In this document: piece after piece, positions 55,049 through 64,000 of the stretch
Layout of the letters: every line of letters starts with the position of its first letter
Position numbering within the stretch: position 1 is the stretch's first letter
From: Flavobacteriaceae bacterium R38
GTDB lineage: Bacteria; Bacteroidota; Bacteroidia; Flavobacteriales; Flavobacteriaceae
NCBI GenBank assembly: GCA_009901575.1
Contig: WXYP01000006.1
Coordinates: 153,402-217,401 of the forward strand
DNA: 64,000 bases
Direction: 5' to 3'
Program-made: the position numbers and the translations under genes
The notes under the pieces: generated by a model
The model's database searches: none
What the model was told of the DNA's origin: nothing
The model's input: the letters and a program-made list of their open reading frames with translations, nothing else

Positions 55049-55552
55049 TTAATTTCGGGTAAAAGAAATAGAATCTCCAACCTTGATTCCCCATTTTTCA
55101 ACTAATCCGGCATTAATTTCTAAAACATATTTAGCAGGGAAATTAGAAGGTAAAGAAGCTTCATTTAGCGTTTCGGCATTTTCAACAAAGCTTACTATTT
55201 TTAATTCACTGTTGATGTAGATAATATCTAAAGATATTTCAGTGTTTTTCATGTAGAAAAAACGAGGCTCCTCATCTTTAAAAATAAATAACATCCCTCT
55301 GTTTTCCAGCATTGACTTTCGATGCATTAGCCCGGTTTCTGTTTCATAATCGTTGTCAGCAATCTCAATGTCTAAAGCTTTAATAAGAACTTCGTCTGTA
55401 TTAAATAATTCTAGTGTTCCCTCTTTCTTAAAACTGATCTCTTGAGTTACTTTCACCGGGGGTTTTTTGGTTTCATTTCCACAAGATGAAAATAAGAATA
55501 CAGCAAAGATTGCTAACAGGGACAGGGTAATGCTTATATTAAATCTGAACAT
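55049..55552 (-). CDS. DUF192 family lipoprotein
   Basis: The 167-residue protein has a lipoprotein signal (LLAIFAVFLFSSCGNETK) and the DUF192 domain, ETETGLMHRKSMLENRGMLF followed by FFYMKNTEISLDIIYINSE and AKYVLEINAGLVEKWGIKVG. DUF192 proteins are small secreted barrels of unknown function. The start overlaps the lgt stop by one base (TAATG), so it is translated with lgt, whose product would anchor it. Confidence 0.88.
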   Translation of the reverse strand: MFRFNISITLSLLAIFAVFLFSSCGNETKKPPVKVTQEISFKKEGTLELFNTDEVLIKALDIEIADNDYETETGLMHRKSMLENRGMLFIFKDEEPRFFYMKNTEISLDIIYINSELKIVSFVENAETLNEASLPSNFPAKYVLEINAGLVEKWGIKVGDSISFTRN

Positions 55553-56475
55553 TAAGCGGTTTTATTTTGAGGTTTAAACATAAAATATAAACCGGCAATG
55601 ATGAATGGAATGCTGAGTAGCTGACCGGTAGAGAGCGTATCTCCTCCAAAACCTCCCTGGCTTTGTTTGACAAACTCAACAATAAATCGAACAGTCCAAA
55701 GCAATACCAGGAATAATCCGAACAAATAAAAAGGCTGCTTTCTCTTTTCTGTTTTCCAATACACAAACCATAAAATTAGGAAAACAAAGATATAACTGAA
55801 CGATTCGTATAATTGTGCCGGATGCCTGAATGGAACCGAGTTAAGCGTGTCTACAAATCTTGGATCATTTACGATAAGGTCATAAGCTTCTGATGCTTTA
55901 TTGGTATTTGTCAATCTCATGGCCTGAGATTCACTAATCTGATCCTGTACAAACCGAACTCCTAGCGGGAAAGACTCGTCTACAACCTTACCATTGATTT
56001 CAGAATTCATAAAGTTTCCTAATCGGACAAAAATAGCACCAGAAGATACTGCAATTACAACCCTGTCCAGAATCCATGATAATTTTAAATCCGGATACTT
56101 TCTCCTGTACAAATACATAGCTATGATTACCCCGATAGCAGCTCCGTGACTGGCAAGTCCGCTAAAACCAGTAAACTCAAATTTTGGAGAGAACCTGAAA
56201 GGAAGTAGTATCTCTTCAGGATGCTGACTAAAATAACTCCAGTCATAAAAAAACACATGCCCTAATCTTGCTCCAATTAAAATAGAGACAGCCATGTATA
56301 TAAAAAGAGAATCTAATTTTTCCAAAGGCTGGTTTTCTCTATTGAAAATCTTTTTAGTGAGGTACCATCCTAATGAAAAAGCGATTACAAACATAAGGCT
56401 GTAATATCGCAGTTGAAAATTACCTATTTCTAATAATGCTTTATCAGGATTCCAGGTAATGCCTAAGAAATACAT
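55552..56475 (-). CDS. lgt: Prolipoprotein diacylglyceryl transferase
   Basis: The 307-residue membrane enzyme attaches diacylglycerol to the lipobox cysteine of prolipoproteins. It has the multi-helix layout and the Lgt motifs ARLGHVFFYDWSYF, GLASHGAAIGVIIAMYLYRR (with the catalytic-region His) and FVRLGNFMNSEINGKVVDES, plus the late YESFSYIFVFLILWFVYW helix. It is translationally coupled to a DUF192 lipoprotein. Confidence 0.94.
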   Translation of the reverse strand: MYFLGITWNPDKALLEIGNFQLRYYSLMFVIAFSLGWYLTKKIFNRENQPLEKLDSLFIYMAVSILIGARLGHVFFYDWSYFSQHPEEILLPFRFSPKFEFTGFSGLASHGAAIGVIIAMYLYRRKYPDLKLSWILDRVVIAVSSGAIFVRLGNFMNSEINGKVVDESFPLGVRFVQDQISESQAMRLTNTNKASEAYDLIVNDPRFVDTLNSVPFRHPAQLYESFSYIFVFLILWFVYWKTEKRKQPFYLFGLFLVLLWTVRFIVEFVKQSQGGFGGDTLSTGQLLSIPFIIAGLYFMFKPQNKTA

Positions 56476-56643
56476 ATGTGTTTTTTAAAGGTTGCAGGTG
56501 TAAAGATAGGGATTTGAGATTGAAGTAGGAAGTGTAAAATAAGAAGTAATAAGTGTTTGTTTGGAAGTAAAAATCTTTTCTAGATAAGCAATTTGCGTTT
56601 TGTGCTTTGAGGCTTGAAATTTACCTTCTGACTAAGGATCAAA

Positions 56644-56790
56644 ATCGTAACCACTACCTCCCCATGGCGTCGGAGCGAAGAGAAAATGTACGGTGTACAT
56701 TTTTAACGAACGGGCGAGATGGCGCATTGGCAAGTTGTCATCCTTCACGGAACAGGATCGTAACCACTACCTCCCCATGGATGACAACTA
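56644..56790. repeat. Duplication and inverted repeat at the 3' end of yidD
   Basis: The 24-base stretch at 56644-56667 is repeated exactly at 56758-56781, where it encodes the PWGGSGYD end of YidD. The copy downstream of the gene (minus sense) would also read [11 protein letters not shown] and a stop. About 90 bases lie between the copies, including the stem AAAATGTAC-GGT-GTACATTTT (56685-56705). A second pair, AGTTGTCATCC (56734-56744) and GGATGACAACT (56780-56790), is inverted around the gene end. Confidence 0.65.
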
Positions 56791-56969
56791 AAAATCCTTT
56801 TTATAGCCATCCATCCTCCCTTGAATAACCCGTGTTTTCTCAAAGCTTCTAACGTGTAATGAGAACAAGTAGGGGAGTACCGACAGGTAGCTGGAGTCAG
56901 AGGAGATATCAAAAGCTGATATAACCTGACTATAAAAATAAAAGGTGCTATTAGAATTTTTTTTATCAT
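56745..56969 (-). CDS. yidD: Membrane protein insertion efficiency factor YidD
   Basis: The 74-residue protein has the full YidD pattern, [24 protein letters not shown] start (here [20 protein letters not shown]) followed by [20 protein letters not shown] and [12 protein letters not shown]. YidD helps YidC insert membrane proteins. The gene is intact, but its 3' end has been partly duplicated downstream. It is transcribed between cysS and lgt on the minus strand. Confidence 0.9.
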   Translation of the reverse strand: MIKKILIAPFIFIVRLYQLLISPLTPATCRYSPTCSHYTLEALRKHGLFKGGWMAIKRIFSCHPWGGSGYDPVP

Positions 56970-57003
56970 TCTGTTTTATCGTAAAATCAAAAAAAGCCAT
57001 CAA

Positions 57004-58488
57004 TTAGCTTAGGGAAAAAGTAGTACCTTCTTTTCCGTCTTTTAATTGAACTCCCATAGCAAGAAGTTCATCTCTAATCTTATCTGAAGTAGCAAAATCT
57101 TTATTTGCTCTTGCTTCTGCTCTTAAATTGATAAGCAATTCGATTACATTAGATAATGTATTAGAATCGTTATTATCTGTTGTTACTGTATCTACAAGTC
57201 CGAGAACATCAAAAATAAAAGCATGCATGGTGCTTTTTAACACTTCAAGATCGTCAGAGTTTATAGTGGCTTTATTGTCTTTAATCTGATTGATATGCTT
57301 AACGGCTTCAAAAAGATGAGAAATTAGAATAGGGGTATTAAAATCATCATTCATTGCAGCATAGCAATTATCTTTCCATGCATTAATATCAAAACTTGAT
57401 GAATCACTGATGTTTAATCCGTCCAGGCAATGAAGAGCATCCATTAATTTGTTAAACCCTTTTTCGGAAGCTAATAAGGCATCATTGCTAAAATCAAAAA
57501 TACTTCTGTAATGCGCCTGTAAAATAAAGAAGCGAACTACACTTGGAGCAAATGCTTTGCTTAAAATAGCATTATTACCTGAAAAAATTTCACCAGGAAG
57601 GATATTATTCCCTGTAGATTTGGCCATTTTTTTTCCGTTTAGCGTAAGCATATTAGCATGCATCCAGTAATTTACAGGAGAATGTCCATTGCAAGCTTCT
57701 GCCTGTGCAATTTCACATTCATGGTGAGGAAATTTTAAGTCCATTCCTCCTCCGTGAATATCAAATTGTTCTCCCAGGTATTTTGTACTCATAGCAGTAC
57801 ACTCTAAATGCCATCCCGGGAAACCATCTCCCCAGGGAGAAGGCCATCTCATGATGTGTTGAGGTTCAGCTTTTTTCCAAAGTGCAAAATCCTGAGGGTT
57901 TTTCTTTTCAGATTGTCCTGAGAGTACTCTTGTGTTATGGATAAGATCTTCGATATTTCTTCCGCTTAGGATACCGTAATTATTGGTTTCATTAAACTTT
58001 AAAACATCAAAATAAACAGATCCGTTAATTTCATAAGCTAATCCTTTATCAACTATATCTTTTATAATTTCAATTTGTTCAATAATATGCCCGGTAGCAG
58101 TTGGCTCTATGCTTGGAGGTAAGAAATTGAACTTTTGAAGAATCGTATGGAAATCTACAGTGTACCTTTGTACAACTTCCATAGGTTCGATTTGTTCTAA
58201 ACGTGCTTTCTTCGCAATCCTGTCTTCACCTTCATCAGCATCATTTTCCAAATGTCCGGCATCTGTAATATTTCTCACATATCGTACTTTATACCCTAAA
58301 TGCTTTAGATATCTGAAAATAACATCAAAAGACATAAATGTGCGTACATTACCAAGGTGTACATAGCTATAAACAGTTGGCCCACATACATACATTCCTA
58401 CATAGCCTTCATTTATAGATTTGAAAATTTCTTTTTTTCCTGTTAGTGAGTTATATATTTTTAATTCCTGACTCTGGTAAAGTTGCAT
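57004..58488 (-). CDS. cysS: Cysteinyl-tRNA synthetase
   Basis: The 494-residue class I synthetase has the zinc-binding [20 protein letters not shown] with the HIGH-like HLGN, the zinc ligands in WHLECTAMS and [11 protein letters not shown], and the KMSKS-type KKMAKSTGN. It charges tRNA-Cys. Length and motif order are standard. The C-terminal region has the shorter helical domain seen in many Bacteroidota enzymes. Confidence 0.95.
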   Translation of the reverse strand: MQLYQSQELKIYNSLTGKKEIFKSINEGYVGMYVCGPTVYSYVHLGNVRTFMSFDVIFRYLKHLGYKVRYVRNITDAGHLENDADEGEDRIAKKARLEQIEPMEVVQRYTVDFHTILQKFNFLPPSIEPTATGHIIEQIEIIKDIVDKGLAYEINGSVYFDVLKFNETNNYGILSGRNIEDLIHNTRVLSGQSEKKNPQDFALWKKAEPQHIMRWPSPWGDGFPGWHLECTAMSTKYLGEQFDIHGGGMDLKFPHHECEIAQAEACNGHSPVNYWMHANMLTLNGKKMAKSTGNNILPGEIFSGNNAILSKAFAPSVVRFFILQAHYRSIFDFSNDALLASEKGFNKLMDALHCLDGLNISDSSSFDINAWKDNCYAAMNDDFNTPILISHLFEAVKHINQIKDNKATINSDDLEVLKSTMHAFIFDVLGLVDTVTTDNNDSNTLSNVIELLINLRAEARANKDFATSDKIRDELLAMGVQLKDGKEGTTFSLS

Positions 58489-58544
58489 TTTTTAACGACC
58501 GTTTATTGGGTTATTTGATAAATTGTGAAGTTGATTAATAAGGA

Positions 58545-59225
58545 TTAGAATTCGGTGTCAAGTTTGATGTAATCCAGGAATTCTCTTTTGGTAGCGGCTT
58601 CTTTAAACTTTCCTCCAAACTCTGCAGTAACCGTACTACTTTCAATATCCCTGATTCCTCTTGAATTCACACACAAATGTTTGGCATCAATAACACATGC
58701 TACATCTTTGGTATTTAAAACTTTTTGAAGTTCTTGTACAACCTGCATCGTCATTCTTTCCTGAACCTGAGGGCGTTTTGCATAATAATCGACTATTCGA
58801 TTCATTTTGGATAAACCTACTACTTTTCCGGTAGAAATATATGCGATATGAGCTCTACCTACAATAGGTAAAAGATGATGCTCACAAGTGGAATATACGG
58901 TGATGTTTTTTTCGACAAGCATTTCACCATATTTGTATTTATTTTCAAAAGTAGAAGCCTTAGGCTTTTTGTCTGGTCTTAATCCTCCGAAAATTTCCTT
59001 GACAAACATTTTAGCTACTCTTCTAGGTGTACCTCTGAGGCTATCATCTGTCAGGTCAAGCCCAAGAGTTTCCATGATATGGTAAACATGCTCTTGAATA
59101 TCTTCTATTTTTTTATCGTCAGACATTTCGAATGCATCTTCACGTAAAGGAGTATCTGCTGCAGAAGAAGCATGGTTATCTCCTAATTCTTCAAACTGTT
59201 CTTCTAATATCTTATCTATTTTCAT
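58545..59225 (-). CDS. folE: GTP cyclohydrolase I
   Basis: The 226-residue enzyme converts GTP to dihydroneopterin triphosphate for folate (and queuosine-type) synthesis. Motifs are TPRRVAKMFVKEIFGGLRPD, the zinc-site STCEHHLLPIVGRAHIAYIS, and CVIDAKHLCVNSRGIRD with the second Cys ligand. I chose the ATG at 59225 (MKIDKILEEQFEELGDNH) over the frame starting 33 bases upstream, because the extension is not expected in the family. Confidence 0.94.
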   Translation of the reverse strand: MKIDKILEEQFEELGDNHASSAADTPLREDAFEMSDDKKIEDIQEHVYHIMETLGLDLTDDSLRGTPRRVAKMFVKEIFGGLRPDKKPKASTFENKYKYGEMLVEKNITVYSTCEHHLLPIVGRAHIAYISTGKVVGLSKMNRIVDYYAKRPQVQERMTMQVVQELQKVLNTKDVACVIDAKHLCVNSRGIRDIESSTVTAEFGGKFKEAATKREFLDYIKLDTEF

Positions 59226-59361
59226 TTGTTCTCTTTTGTGGTTAGTCTGTATATGCAACTAACTATTACAAATTAAAAATGTAATTATAAAGCGACAAAG
59301 ATAGTTAAATAATGTACAAGAGTGGCTATTTAACATGATCTTAAGTGTTTGTTATAAAAGC

Positions 59362-59388
59362 AAAAAACCGGACAACTATTGCCCGGTT
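59362..59388 (-). terminator. Terminator of the FadL-type gene
   Basis: AACCGG (59366-59371) pairs with CCGGTT (59383-59388). Read on the minus strand it is followed by TTTTTTG, just after the stop of the outer-membrane gene. Confidence 0.75.
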
Positions 59389-59409
59389 CTACCGATTTAT
59401 TCTTTTTTA

Positions 59410-60921
59410 TTATAAATTAAAACTTAAGGATAAGATTACGTTAGAACGTATATTGTCTATATTGGCTACACTGGTTAAGCCAGTATCAAATAGGGATTGA
59501 CTACTGTCTCTTTGTGACCGACTGTATGTAAGATCTAGTTTTGTAGGTCCGAAATTGTATCCCAGGCCTACTGAAAAACCAGTTAAATCACCAACAGTAG
59601 TTTCATTTTCATAAGGACTTTCTTCATATCTGTAACCTCCTCTAAGACTTAATTGTTTGATTTTATATTCTCCTCCTACTCTAAAAGTAGAAACTGCTTT
59701 CAATTGATTACTGATAAATGTATTTTCATCAGCAAATTGAGGATCAGATGTGGGTCTTAGTTCGGCATTAGAAAAATCCTGGTATCCATAATCAAAACTA
59801 AGTAATCCTTCTTTACCAAAAACAAATGCTAAGCTACCGTTTAATTTTGAAGGGATCTGTATCCTATAAGTAGGAAAAACAGTTGTTTGTGAAAAATTGA
59901 TAAAATCAATTTCAGAATCTGCTAAATTTGAATTAATACGTTGAGATAGTTGATCTTCAAAACGGTACCAGGTAGGCGATTGATAACTAGCTCCAACTCT
60001 AACAGTGTTATTTAATTTGGCAATAGCTCCTAAGCTAAAAGAAAATCCGTCTCCAAATGTACGTTGTAAATTATCAAAAGTAACAAATTGCAGGGGAGAA
60101 GCAGCATCAAATCCATTTTCAGTAAATAAGGTTAACTTTTCAAAAGCTACATCATGAAAATTAAGGTTTGCACCCAAATAAATACGGTCGTTATAACTTG
60201 TGGCAAAATTAGCCGTAAACTTACTGTTTTGTCCGTTAGTGATTTCTATAAACTCTTGATTTAAACTGGAAAATACAGCATTGGAAACATAATCAATATT
60301 ATTATCATCATTTAAATCAACCGGATCTATAACTCCTCCAAAGAAACCTAAAAAAGCCTGTTGCGGTCCAAAACCTAGATTAGCTCCAATGTCCAGATAA
60401 GCTTCTTCAATCAATTCACCATCCTGGATAAGTATCGGACCTAATGCTTGACCTTGAGCAAAATTTAAAAAGTATTGAGCTATAGATTGATTACCGGTTC
60501 CTGAGGCTACAAATTCATTATCGTAATTATTCACAATATCATAATTGAAAGCCAAAGTGAATTTTTTCCAACCATCATTTTCATTATCATTAATAAAAAC
60601 CAAAACACCTCCGGCTTGATTGAATTGAATATTATCCGAATCAGATTCATTAAACCCGTTGAAATATTGGGTTTCATTATTGGAGTGATAATTAGCTGCT
60701 GAAAAAGTCAGATAATTGTTCTTAAATATGGCAGATCCTGCAGGGTTTACATTTAGTGCAGAGAGATCTCCTCCTAATGCTCCAAATGCTCCGCTAAGTC
60801 CTTGAAAACGGGCGGTACCTTGAATATCTTCCAGGCCAAACCTAACCACATCATTAATATTTTGAGCGTTAATTCCTATTGCAGTTGCAAAAACTGCAAT
60901 CATTAAAAATACTTTTTTCAT
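59410..60921 (-). CDS. OmpP1/FadL/TodX family outer-membrane transport protein
   Basis: The 503-residue protein has a signal peptide (VFLMIAVFATAIGINAQ) and a typical FadL N-terminus (GLEDIQGTARFQGLSGAFGA, then LGGDLSALNVNPAGSAIF). Barrel strands follow to a Phe-rich ending (SNVILSLSFNL). FadL-type channels carry hydrophobic substrates across the outer membrane. The substrate is unknown. It is adjacent to the unusual Gly-rich lipoprotein gene, in the same orientation with 35 bases between them. Confidence 0.88.
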   Translation of the reverse strand: MKKVFLMIAVFATAIGINAQNINDVVRFGLEDIQGTARFQGLSGAFGALGGDLSALNVNPAGSAIFKNNYLTFSAANYHSNNETQYFNGFNESDSDNIQFNQAGGVLVFINDNENDGWKKFTLAFNYDIVNNYDNEFVASGTGNQSIAQYFLNFAQGQALGPILIQDGELIEEAYLDIGANLGFGPQQAFLGFFGGVIDPVDLNDDNNIDYVSNAVFSSLNQEFIEITNGQNSKFTANFATSYNDRIYLGANLNFHDVAFEKLTLFTENGFDAASPLQFVTFDNLQRTFGDGFSFSLGAIAKLNNTVRVGASYQSPTWYRFEDQLSQRINSNLADSEIDFINFSQTTVFPTYRIQIPSKLNGSLAFVFGKEGLLSFDYGYQDFSNAELRPTSDPQFADENTFISNQLKAVSTFRVGGEYKIKQLSLRGGYRYEESPYENETTVGDLTGFSVGLGYNFGPTKLDLTYSRSQRDSSQSLFDTGLTSVANIDNIRSNVILSLSFNL

Positions 60922-60956
60922 GAACTCCTAAATTATTAGATTGTTGAATTAATTGG

Positions 60957-62093
60957 TTATTGCCTTCCTCTTCCTCTGGCAGAACCTCGGGAAGACGACC
61001 TTATAGAACCTCTGGATGATCTGATACTACCGGATGATCTGAAAGAGCTTCTGCTTCTTCCTGAACTACTTCTGATAGAAGATCCGCTACTTCTTCCTCT
61101 AAAGCTTGAATTGCTGCGTGACCTAACTCCGGAATTATTTCCGGTTCTAAATCCAGATTGATTGCTGGTACGGCCTCTATAAGTGTTTGCACGGCTTGTA
61201 GCATTTCTATTGCTGTTTATTCTTGCGCTATTGTTGTATCCTCTTCTGGAACTTACGCTGTTACCACGTGTTCTTACAGCAGTAGCATTACTTCTTCCTC
61301 TAAAACCTCTTCTGGAAGAGACTGCATTTCCGCTTCTGGTTCTTAATCTGCCGTTTGCAACTGTTACATTTCTATTACTTAATCCTCTTCTGCTGTTAGC
61401 AAAGGCAACAGATCGGTTATCAAAAAATCTTGCTCTTCCAAACCTGTTAAATCGGTTAAATCTATTAAAGGCGAAACCTCCTCCGTAATATGGGTAAAAA
61501 CCACCAAACCCACCATAAAAGAAAGGATCATAAAAACCTCCATAGAAAAACGGATCATAAAAACCACCGTAGTAAGGGTTTCCAAAACCACCAAACCCAA
61601 ATCCGAAATTATTGAATCCAAACCCAAAACGTCCAAAGCGCCCAAATCTTCCAAACCTATTAAAAGCAAATCCTCCATAATAAGGGAACCCACCACCATA
61701 TACATTTAAGGTAACTCCCTGAGGATTTTCACCCCATCCCGGATTACCACTGTTGTATTCATTTACATATTCTGAAACAATATCCAGAGAATCCTGTTCA
61801 GATGTACTTGAATAATCTTCAATATCAATAAAAACTGTTCCATCTTCATTTAGAAGATATTCGTATTCCTGTGCTTTTTGTGCAAAATAATTTTCGTAAT
61901 CTACAGCATCGTCCTTCGTTGCATTGATTTTCTTTTCTTTTTTCTTGGCATATGGAGAGCTGGTATCATTATATATACCATCATCGTCATAATAAGATGC
62001 TTGTTGATATGAGCCACAAGAAGTTACTAAAAACGCAACCAGTAAAATTAATAAAGATGTTTTTTTCGAGAGGTAATTATATATTTTCATCAT
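60957..62093 (-). CDS. Gly/Phe/Tyr- and Arg/Ser/Asn-rich lipoprotein
   Basis: The 378-residue protein has a lipoprotein signal (LILLVAFLVTSCGSYQQ) and a short charged region (about 30-125, DYENYFAQKAQEYEYLLNED). Then come two low-complexity parts: Gly/Phe/Tyr-rich repeats (about 130-220, with FGRFGRFGRFGFGF and FYDPFFYGG repeated) and a basic Arg/Ser/Gly/Asn-rich tail (about 225-378, RSSRGSIRSSSRGSARGRGR). Proteins of this general type occur in flavobacteria without known function. The tail composition suggests nucleic-acid or polyanion binding or surface adhesion (inference). Confidence 0.75.
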   Translation of the reverse strand: MMKIYNYLSKKTSLLILLVAFLVTSCGSYQQASYYDDDGIYNDTSSPYAKKKEKKINATKDDAVDYENYFAQKAQEYEYLLNEDGTVFIDIEDYSSTSEQDSLDIVSEYVNEYNSGNPGWGENPQGVTLNVYGGGFPYYGGFAFNRFGRFGRFGRFGFGFNNFGFGFGGFGNPYYGGFYDPFFYGGFYDPFFYGGFGGFYPYYGGGFAFNRFNRFNRFGRARFFDNRSVAFANSRRGLSNRNVTVANGRLRTRSGNAVSSRRGFRGRSNATAVRTRGNSVSSRRGYNNSARINSNRNATSRANTYRGRTSNQSGFRTGNNSGVRSRSNSSFRGRSSGSSIRSSSGRSRSSFRSSGSIRSSRGSIRSSSRGSARGRGRQ

Positions 62094-62190
62094 TGCAAGT
62101 TTTTATTGTTGTGCATTACAAAAATAGTTAGTTTTGTCGAACTATTTACTAATTTAACAGTGTCACAATATTTGTGCCAAATTGCTGAAA

Positions 62191-63669
62191 ATGGGAAAGA
62201 AATTAACCAAAAGAGAGGAAGATTATTCAAAATGGTATAACGAACTTGTCGTAAAAGCCGATTTAGCTGAGAATTCGGGAGTTAGAGGTTGTATGGTTAT
62301 TAAGCCGTATGGTTTTGCGATTTGGGAAAAAATGCAGGCAGAATTGGATAGGATGTTTAAAGAAACAGGACATGAAAACGCCTATTTCCCTCTTTTTGTA
62401 CCCAAAAGTTTGTTTGAGGCTGAAGAAAAAAATGCCGAAGGTTTTGCAAAAGAGTGTGCTGTAGTAACGCATTATAGATTAAAAAATGATCCGGATAATA
62501 GTGGGAAGCTGATGGTAGATCCTGAAGCAAAATTAGAAGAAGAACTTGTAGTTCGCCCAACTAGTGAAGCTATAATCTGGAATACTTATAAAAACTGGAT
62601 TCAATCCTACAGAGATCTCCCTATATTAATCAACCAATGGGCTAATGTAGTGCGTTGGGAAATGCGTACCCGTTTATTTTTACGTACAGCAGAATTTTTA
62701 TGGCAGGAAGGACATACTGCTCATGCAACTAAAAATGAAGCATTGGAAGAAGCAGAACAAATGATGCATGTGTATGCAGAATTCGTTGAGAATTTTATGG
62801 CTGTACCGGTGATAAAAGGCCTGAAAAGTGAGAGTGAGCGTTTTGCAGGAGCAGAAGAAACATATTGTATTGAAGCTTTAATGCAAGATGGAAAAGCATT
62901 ACAAGCTGGAACTTCGCATTTTCTGGGACAAAATTTTGCAAAGGCTTTTGATGTGAAATTCGCTAATAAAGAAGGGAAGCAAGATTATGTGTGGGCTACT
63001 TCATGGGGAGTTTCTACGCGTTTAATGGGGGCACTTATTATGACGCATAGTGATGACAACGGATTAGTACTCCCTCCAAAACTTGCTCCTATAGAAGTGG
63101 TTATTGTTCCTATTTATAAAGGAGAAGAGCAATTAGATCTTATTTCTGAAAAAGTAAATCCTTTAGTGAAAGAATTAAGGTCTAAAGGGATTTCGGTGAA
63201 GTTTGACAATAGAGATACACATAAACCAGGATGGAAATTCAATGAATATGAATTAAAAGGAGTGCCTGTACGATTGGCTATAGGACAACGGGATGTGGAA
63301 AATGGAACTTTTGAAGTTGCCAGGAGAGATACTCTGGAAAAAGAAACCGTTCCGGCTTCAGAAGTAGTGAATAAAATAGAATTTTTATTAGATGATATTC
63401 AAAAGAATATTCATAAAAAAGCAATAGATTACAGGGCTTCTCACATTACTGAAGTTGATAATTTTGATGAATTTAAAGAAGTTTTAGAAACAAAAGGCGG
63501 ATTTATATCTGCTCATTGGGACGGGACAATTGAAACTGAAGATACTATAAAAGAGTTGACAAAGGCAACAATTAGATGCATTCCGATAGATGCTAAGAAA
63601 GAGGAAGGAGTTTGTGTTTATAGCGGAAAACCATCAGGAAAACGAGTGTTATTTGCTAAAGCATATTAA
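62191..63669 (+). CDS. proS: Prolyl-tRNA synthetase (short, type 3)
   Basis: The 492-residue class II synthetase has [20 protein letters not shown], motif 2 [20 protein letters not shown] and [16 protein letters not shown], the anticodon-binding domain ([17 protein letters not shown]) and the C-terminal zinc-type domain. It lacks the editing insertion of the long bacterial form, as in other Bacteroidota. I chose the ATG at 62191 ([16 protein letters not shown]). Two tRNA genes follow, but they have their own promoter. Confidence 0.94.
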   Translation: MGKKLTKREEDYSKWYNELVVKADLAENSGVRGCMVIKPYGFAIWEKMQAELDRMFKETGHENAYFPLFVPKSLFEAEEKNAEGFAKECAVVTHYRLKNDPDNSGKLMVDPEAKLEEELVVRPTSEAIIWNTYKNWIQSYRDLPILINQWANVVRWEMRTRLFLRTAEFLWQEGHTAHATKNEALEEAEQMMHVYAEFVENFMAVPVIKGLKSESERFAGAEETYCIEALMQDGKALQAGTSHFLGQNFAKAFDVKFANKEGKQDYVWATSWGVSTRLMGALIMTHSDDNGLVLPPKLAPIEVVIVPIYKGEEQLDLISEKVNPLVKELRSKGISVKFDNRDTHKPGWKFNEYELKGVPVRLAIGQRDVENGTFEVARRDTLEKETVPASEVVNKIEFLLDDIQKNIHKKAIDYRASHITEVDNFDEFKEVLETKGGFISAHWDGTIETEDTIKELTKATIRCIPIDAKKEEGVCVYSGKPSGKRVLFAKAY

Positions 63670-63696
63670 TTTTTTTTAAAAAATATTTTACAACTA

Positions 63697-63726
63697 TTGG
63701 ATTAGTGAAAAATAGTTGTATTTTTG
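63697..63726 (+). promoter_or_regulatory. Promoter of the tRNA-Glu pair (TTG-N19-TATTTTTG)
   Basis: TTG (63697-63699) and TATTTTTG (63719-63726) are 19 bases apart, matching Bacteroidota -33/-7 spacing, and lie 22 bases before the first tRNA. Confidence 0.7.
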
Positions 63727-63748
63727 CGTCCGCAATTGTGAAAAGAAT

Positions 63749-63820
63749 GGTCCGTTCGTCTAGGGGTTAGGACGCCAGGTTTTCATCCTGGTAACAGGGG
63801 TTCGATTCCCCTACGGACTA
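63749..63820 (+). tRNA. tRNA-Glu (anticodon TTC), copy 1
   Basis: The cloverleaf is complete: acceptor GGTCCGT with ACGGACT (first pair G-U), D arm GTCTAGGGGTTAGGAC, anticodon arm CCAGGTTTTCATCCTGG with TTC, and T arm CAGGGGTTCGATTCCCCT. The discriminator is A and CCA is not fully encoded. It is identical to the copy 128 bases downstream. Confidence 0.95.
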
Positions 63821-63876
63821 CAAGAATGAGTTTTAGATATAATCTAAACTTGTTGAGTTAATTGAAAAATAAAAAT

Positions 63877-63948
63877 GGTCCGTTCGTCTAGGGGTTAGGA
63901 CGCCAGGTTTTCATCCTGGTAACAGGGGTTCGATTCCCCTACGGACTA
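63877..63948 (+). tRNA. tRNA-Glu (anticodon TTC), copy 2
   Basis: An exact copy of the gene at 63749-63820, again preceded by AAT and followed by CAAGAAT, so the duplication includes short flanks. The spacer between the copies contains a small hairpin (TTTAGAT with ATCTAAA, 63832-63848). Confidence 0.95.
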
Positions 63949-64000
63949 CAAGAATTATTAATTAAAAGAACACTATAGTTCTTAATTACCGTTACAAGGT

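Noticed and set aside
56607..56828. 73-residue plus-strand frame
   Set aside because: It overlaps yidD and the duplicated end of that gene in antisense and has no recognisable pattern.
61001..61705. Several frames inside the Gly/Arg-rich lipoprotein region on both strands
   Set aside because: They are shadows of the low-complexity coding sequence; only the lipoprotein frame has a signal peptide and a sensible start.

Overview
The window looks like the chromosome of a marine-type member of the Flavobacteriaceae (Bacteroidota). It is AT-rich, ribosome-binding sites are weak, and TAnnTTTG-type -7 promoter boxes precede several genes and the tRNAs. The gene families also fit: SecDF fusion, short type-3 ProS, DUF2911, DUF6588, CreD with a winged-helix partner, FadL/OmpP1, a tmRNA tag reading GENNYALAA, and KdsA for LPS Kdo.

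Layout. 1-3820: a partial NamZ-like lipoprotein, an FtsX/LolE-type permease, a cystathionine beta-synthase-type enzyme with CBS domains, and a PhzF-like isomerase. 4167-7146: an Rrf2 regulator heads an apparent nitrosative-stress operon (membrane protein, cupin, group III truncated haemoglobin, small membrane protein), followed by a ClbS/DfsB-like protein. 7396-16614: a roughly 9 kb integrated element inserted at the 3' end of the tmRNA gene (ssrA, 16602-16995, minus strand). It carries a tyrosine integrase, a 763-residue unknown, an excisionase-like HTH protein, a phage/plasmid-type replication protein with an iteron-like cluster at its 3' end, and an uncharacterised cargo of XRE, membrane and coiled-coil proteins. 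Its ends are marked by copies of the tmRNA 3' sequence and by paired TGACACCT repeats. 17165-21439: a Lys1/alanine-dehydrogenase-like enzyme and a CreD operon with two near-identical palindromic operators.

21947-30141 is the most distinctive region. Four paralogous regulators, each with a signal peptide, periplasmic TPRs, one membrane helix and an AraC-type DNA-binding domain, alternate with two short double-glycine-leader, Cys-containing precursor peptides in the order R-R-peptide-R-R-peptide, ending in a decayed fifth regulator. A third GG-leader peptide lies at 42849-43091. No modification enzyme or exporter is nearby. I propose a peptide-sensing or RiPP-linked one-component system; this is inference.

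30143-64000 is mainly housekeeping: KdsA, TypA/BipA, a membrane TPR protein, FtsE, a large TPR protein with an outer-membrane barrel, an amidohydrolase, DUF2911, AsnB, GyrB, a DUF6588 protein, Mdh, SecDF, a VOC/AraC pair, DUF192-Lgt, YidD, CysS, FolE, a FadL-type protein, an unusual Gly/Phe- and Arg/Ser-rich lipoprotein, ProS and two tandem tRNA-Glu genes. Hairpin terminators separate many of these units.
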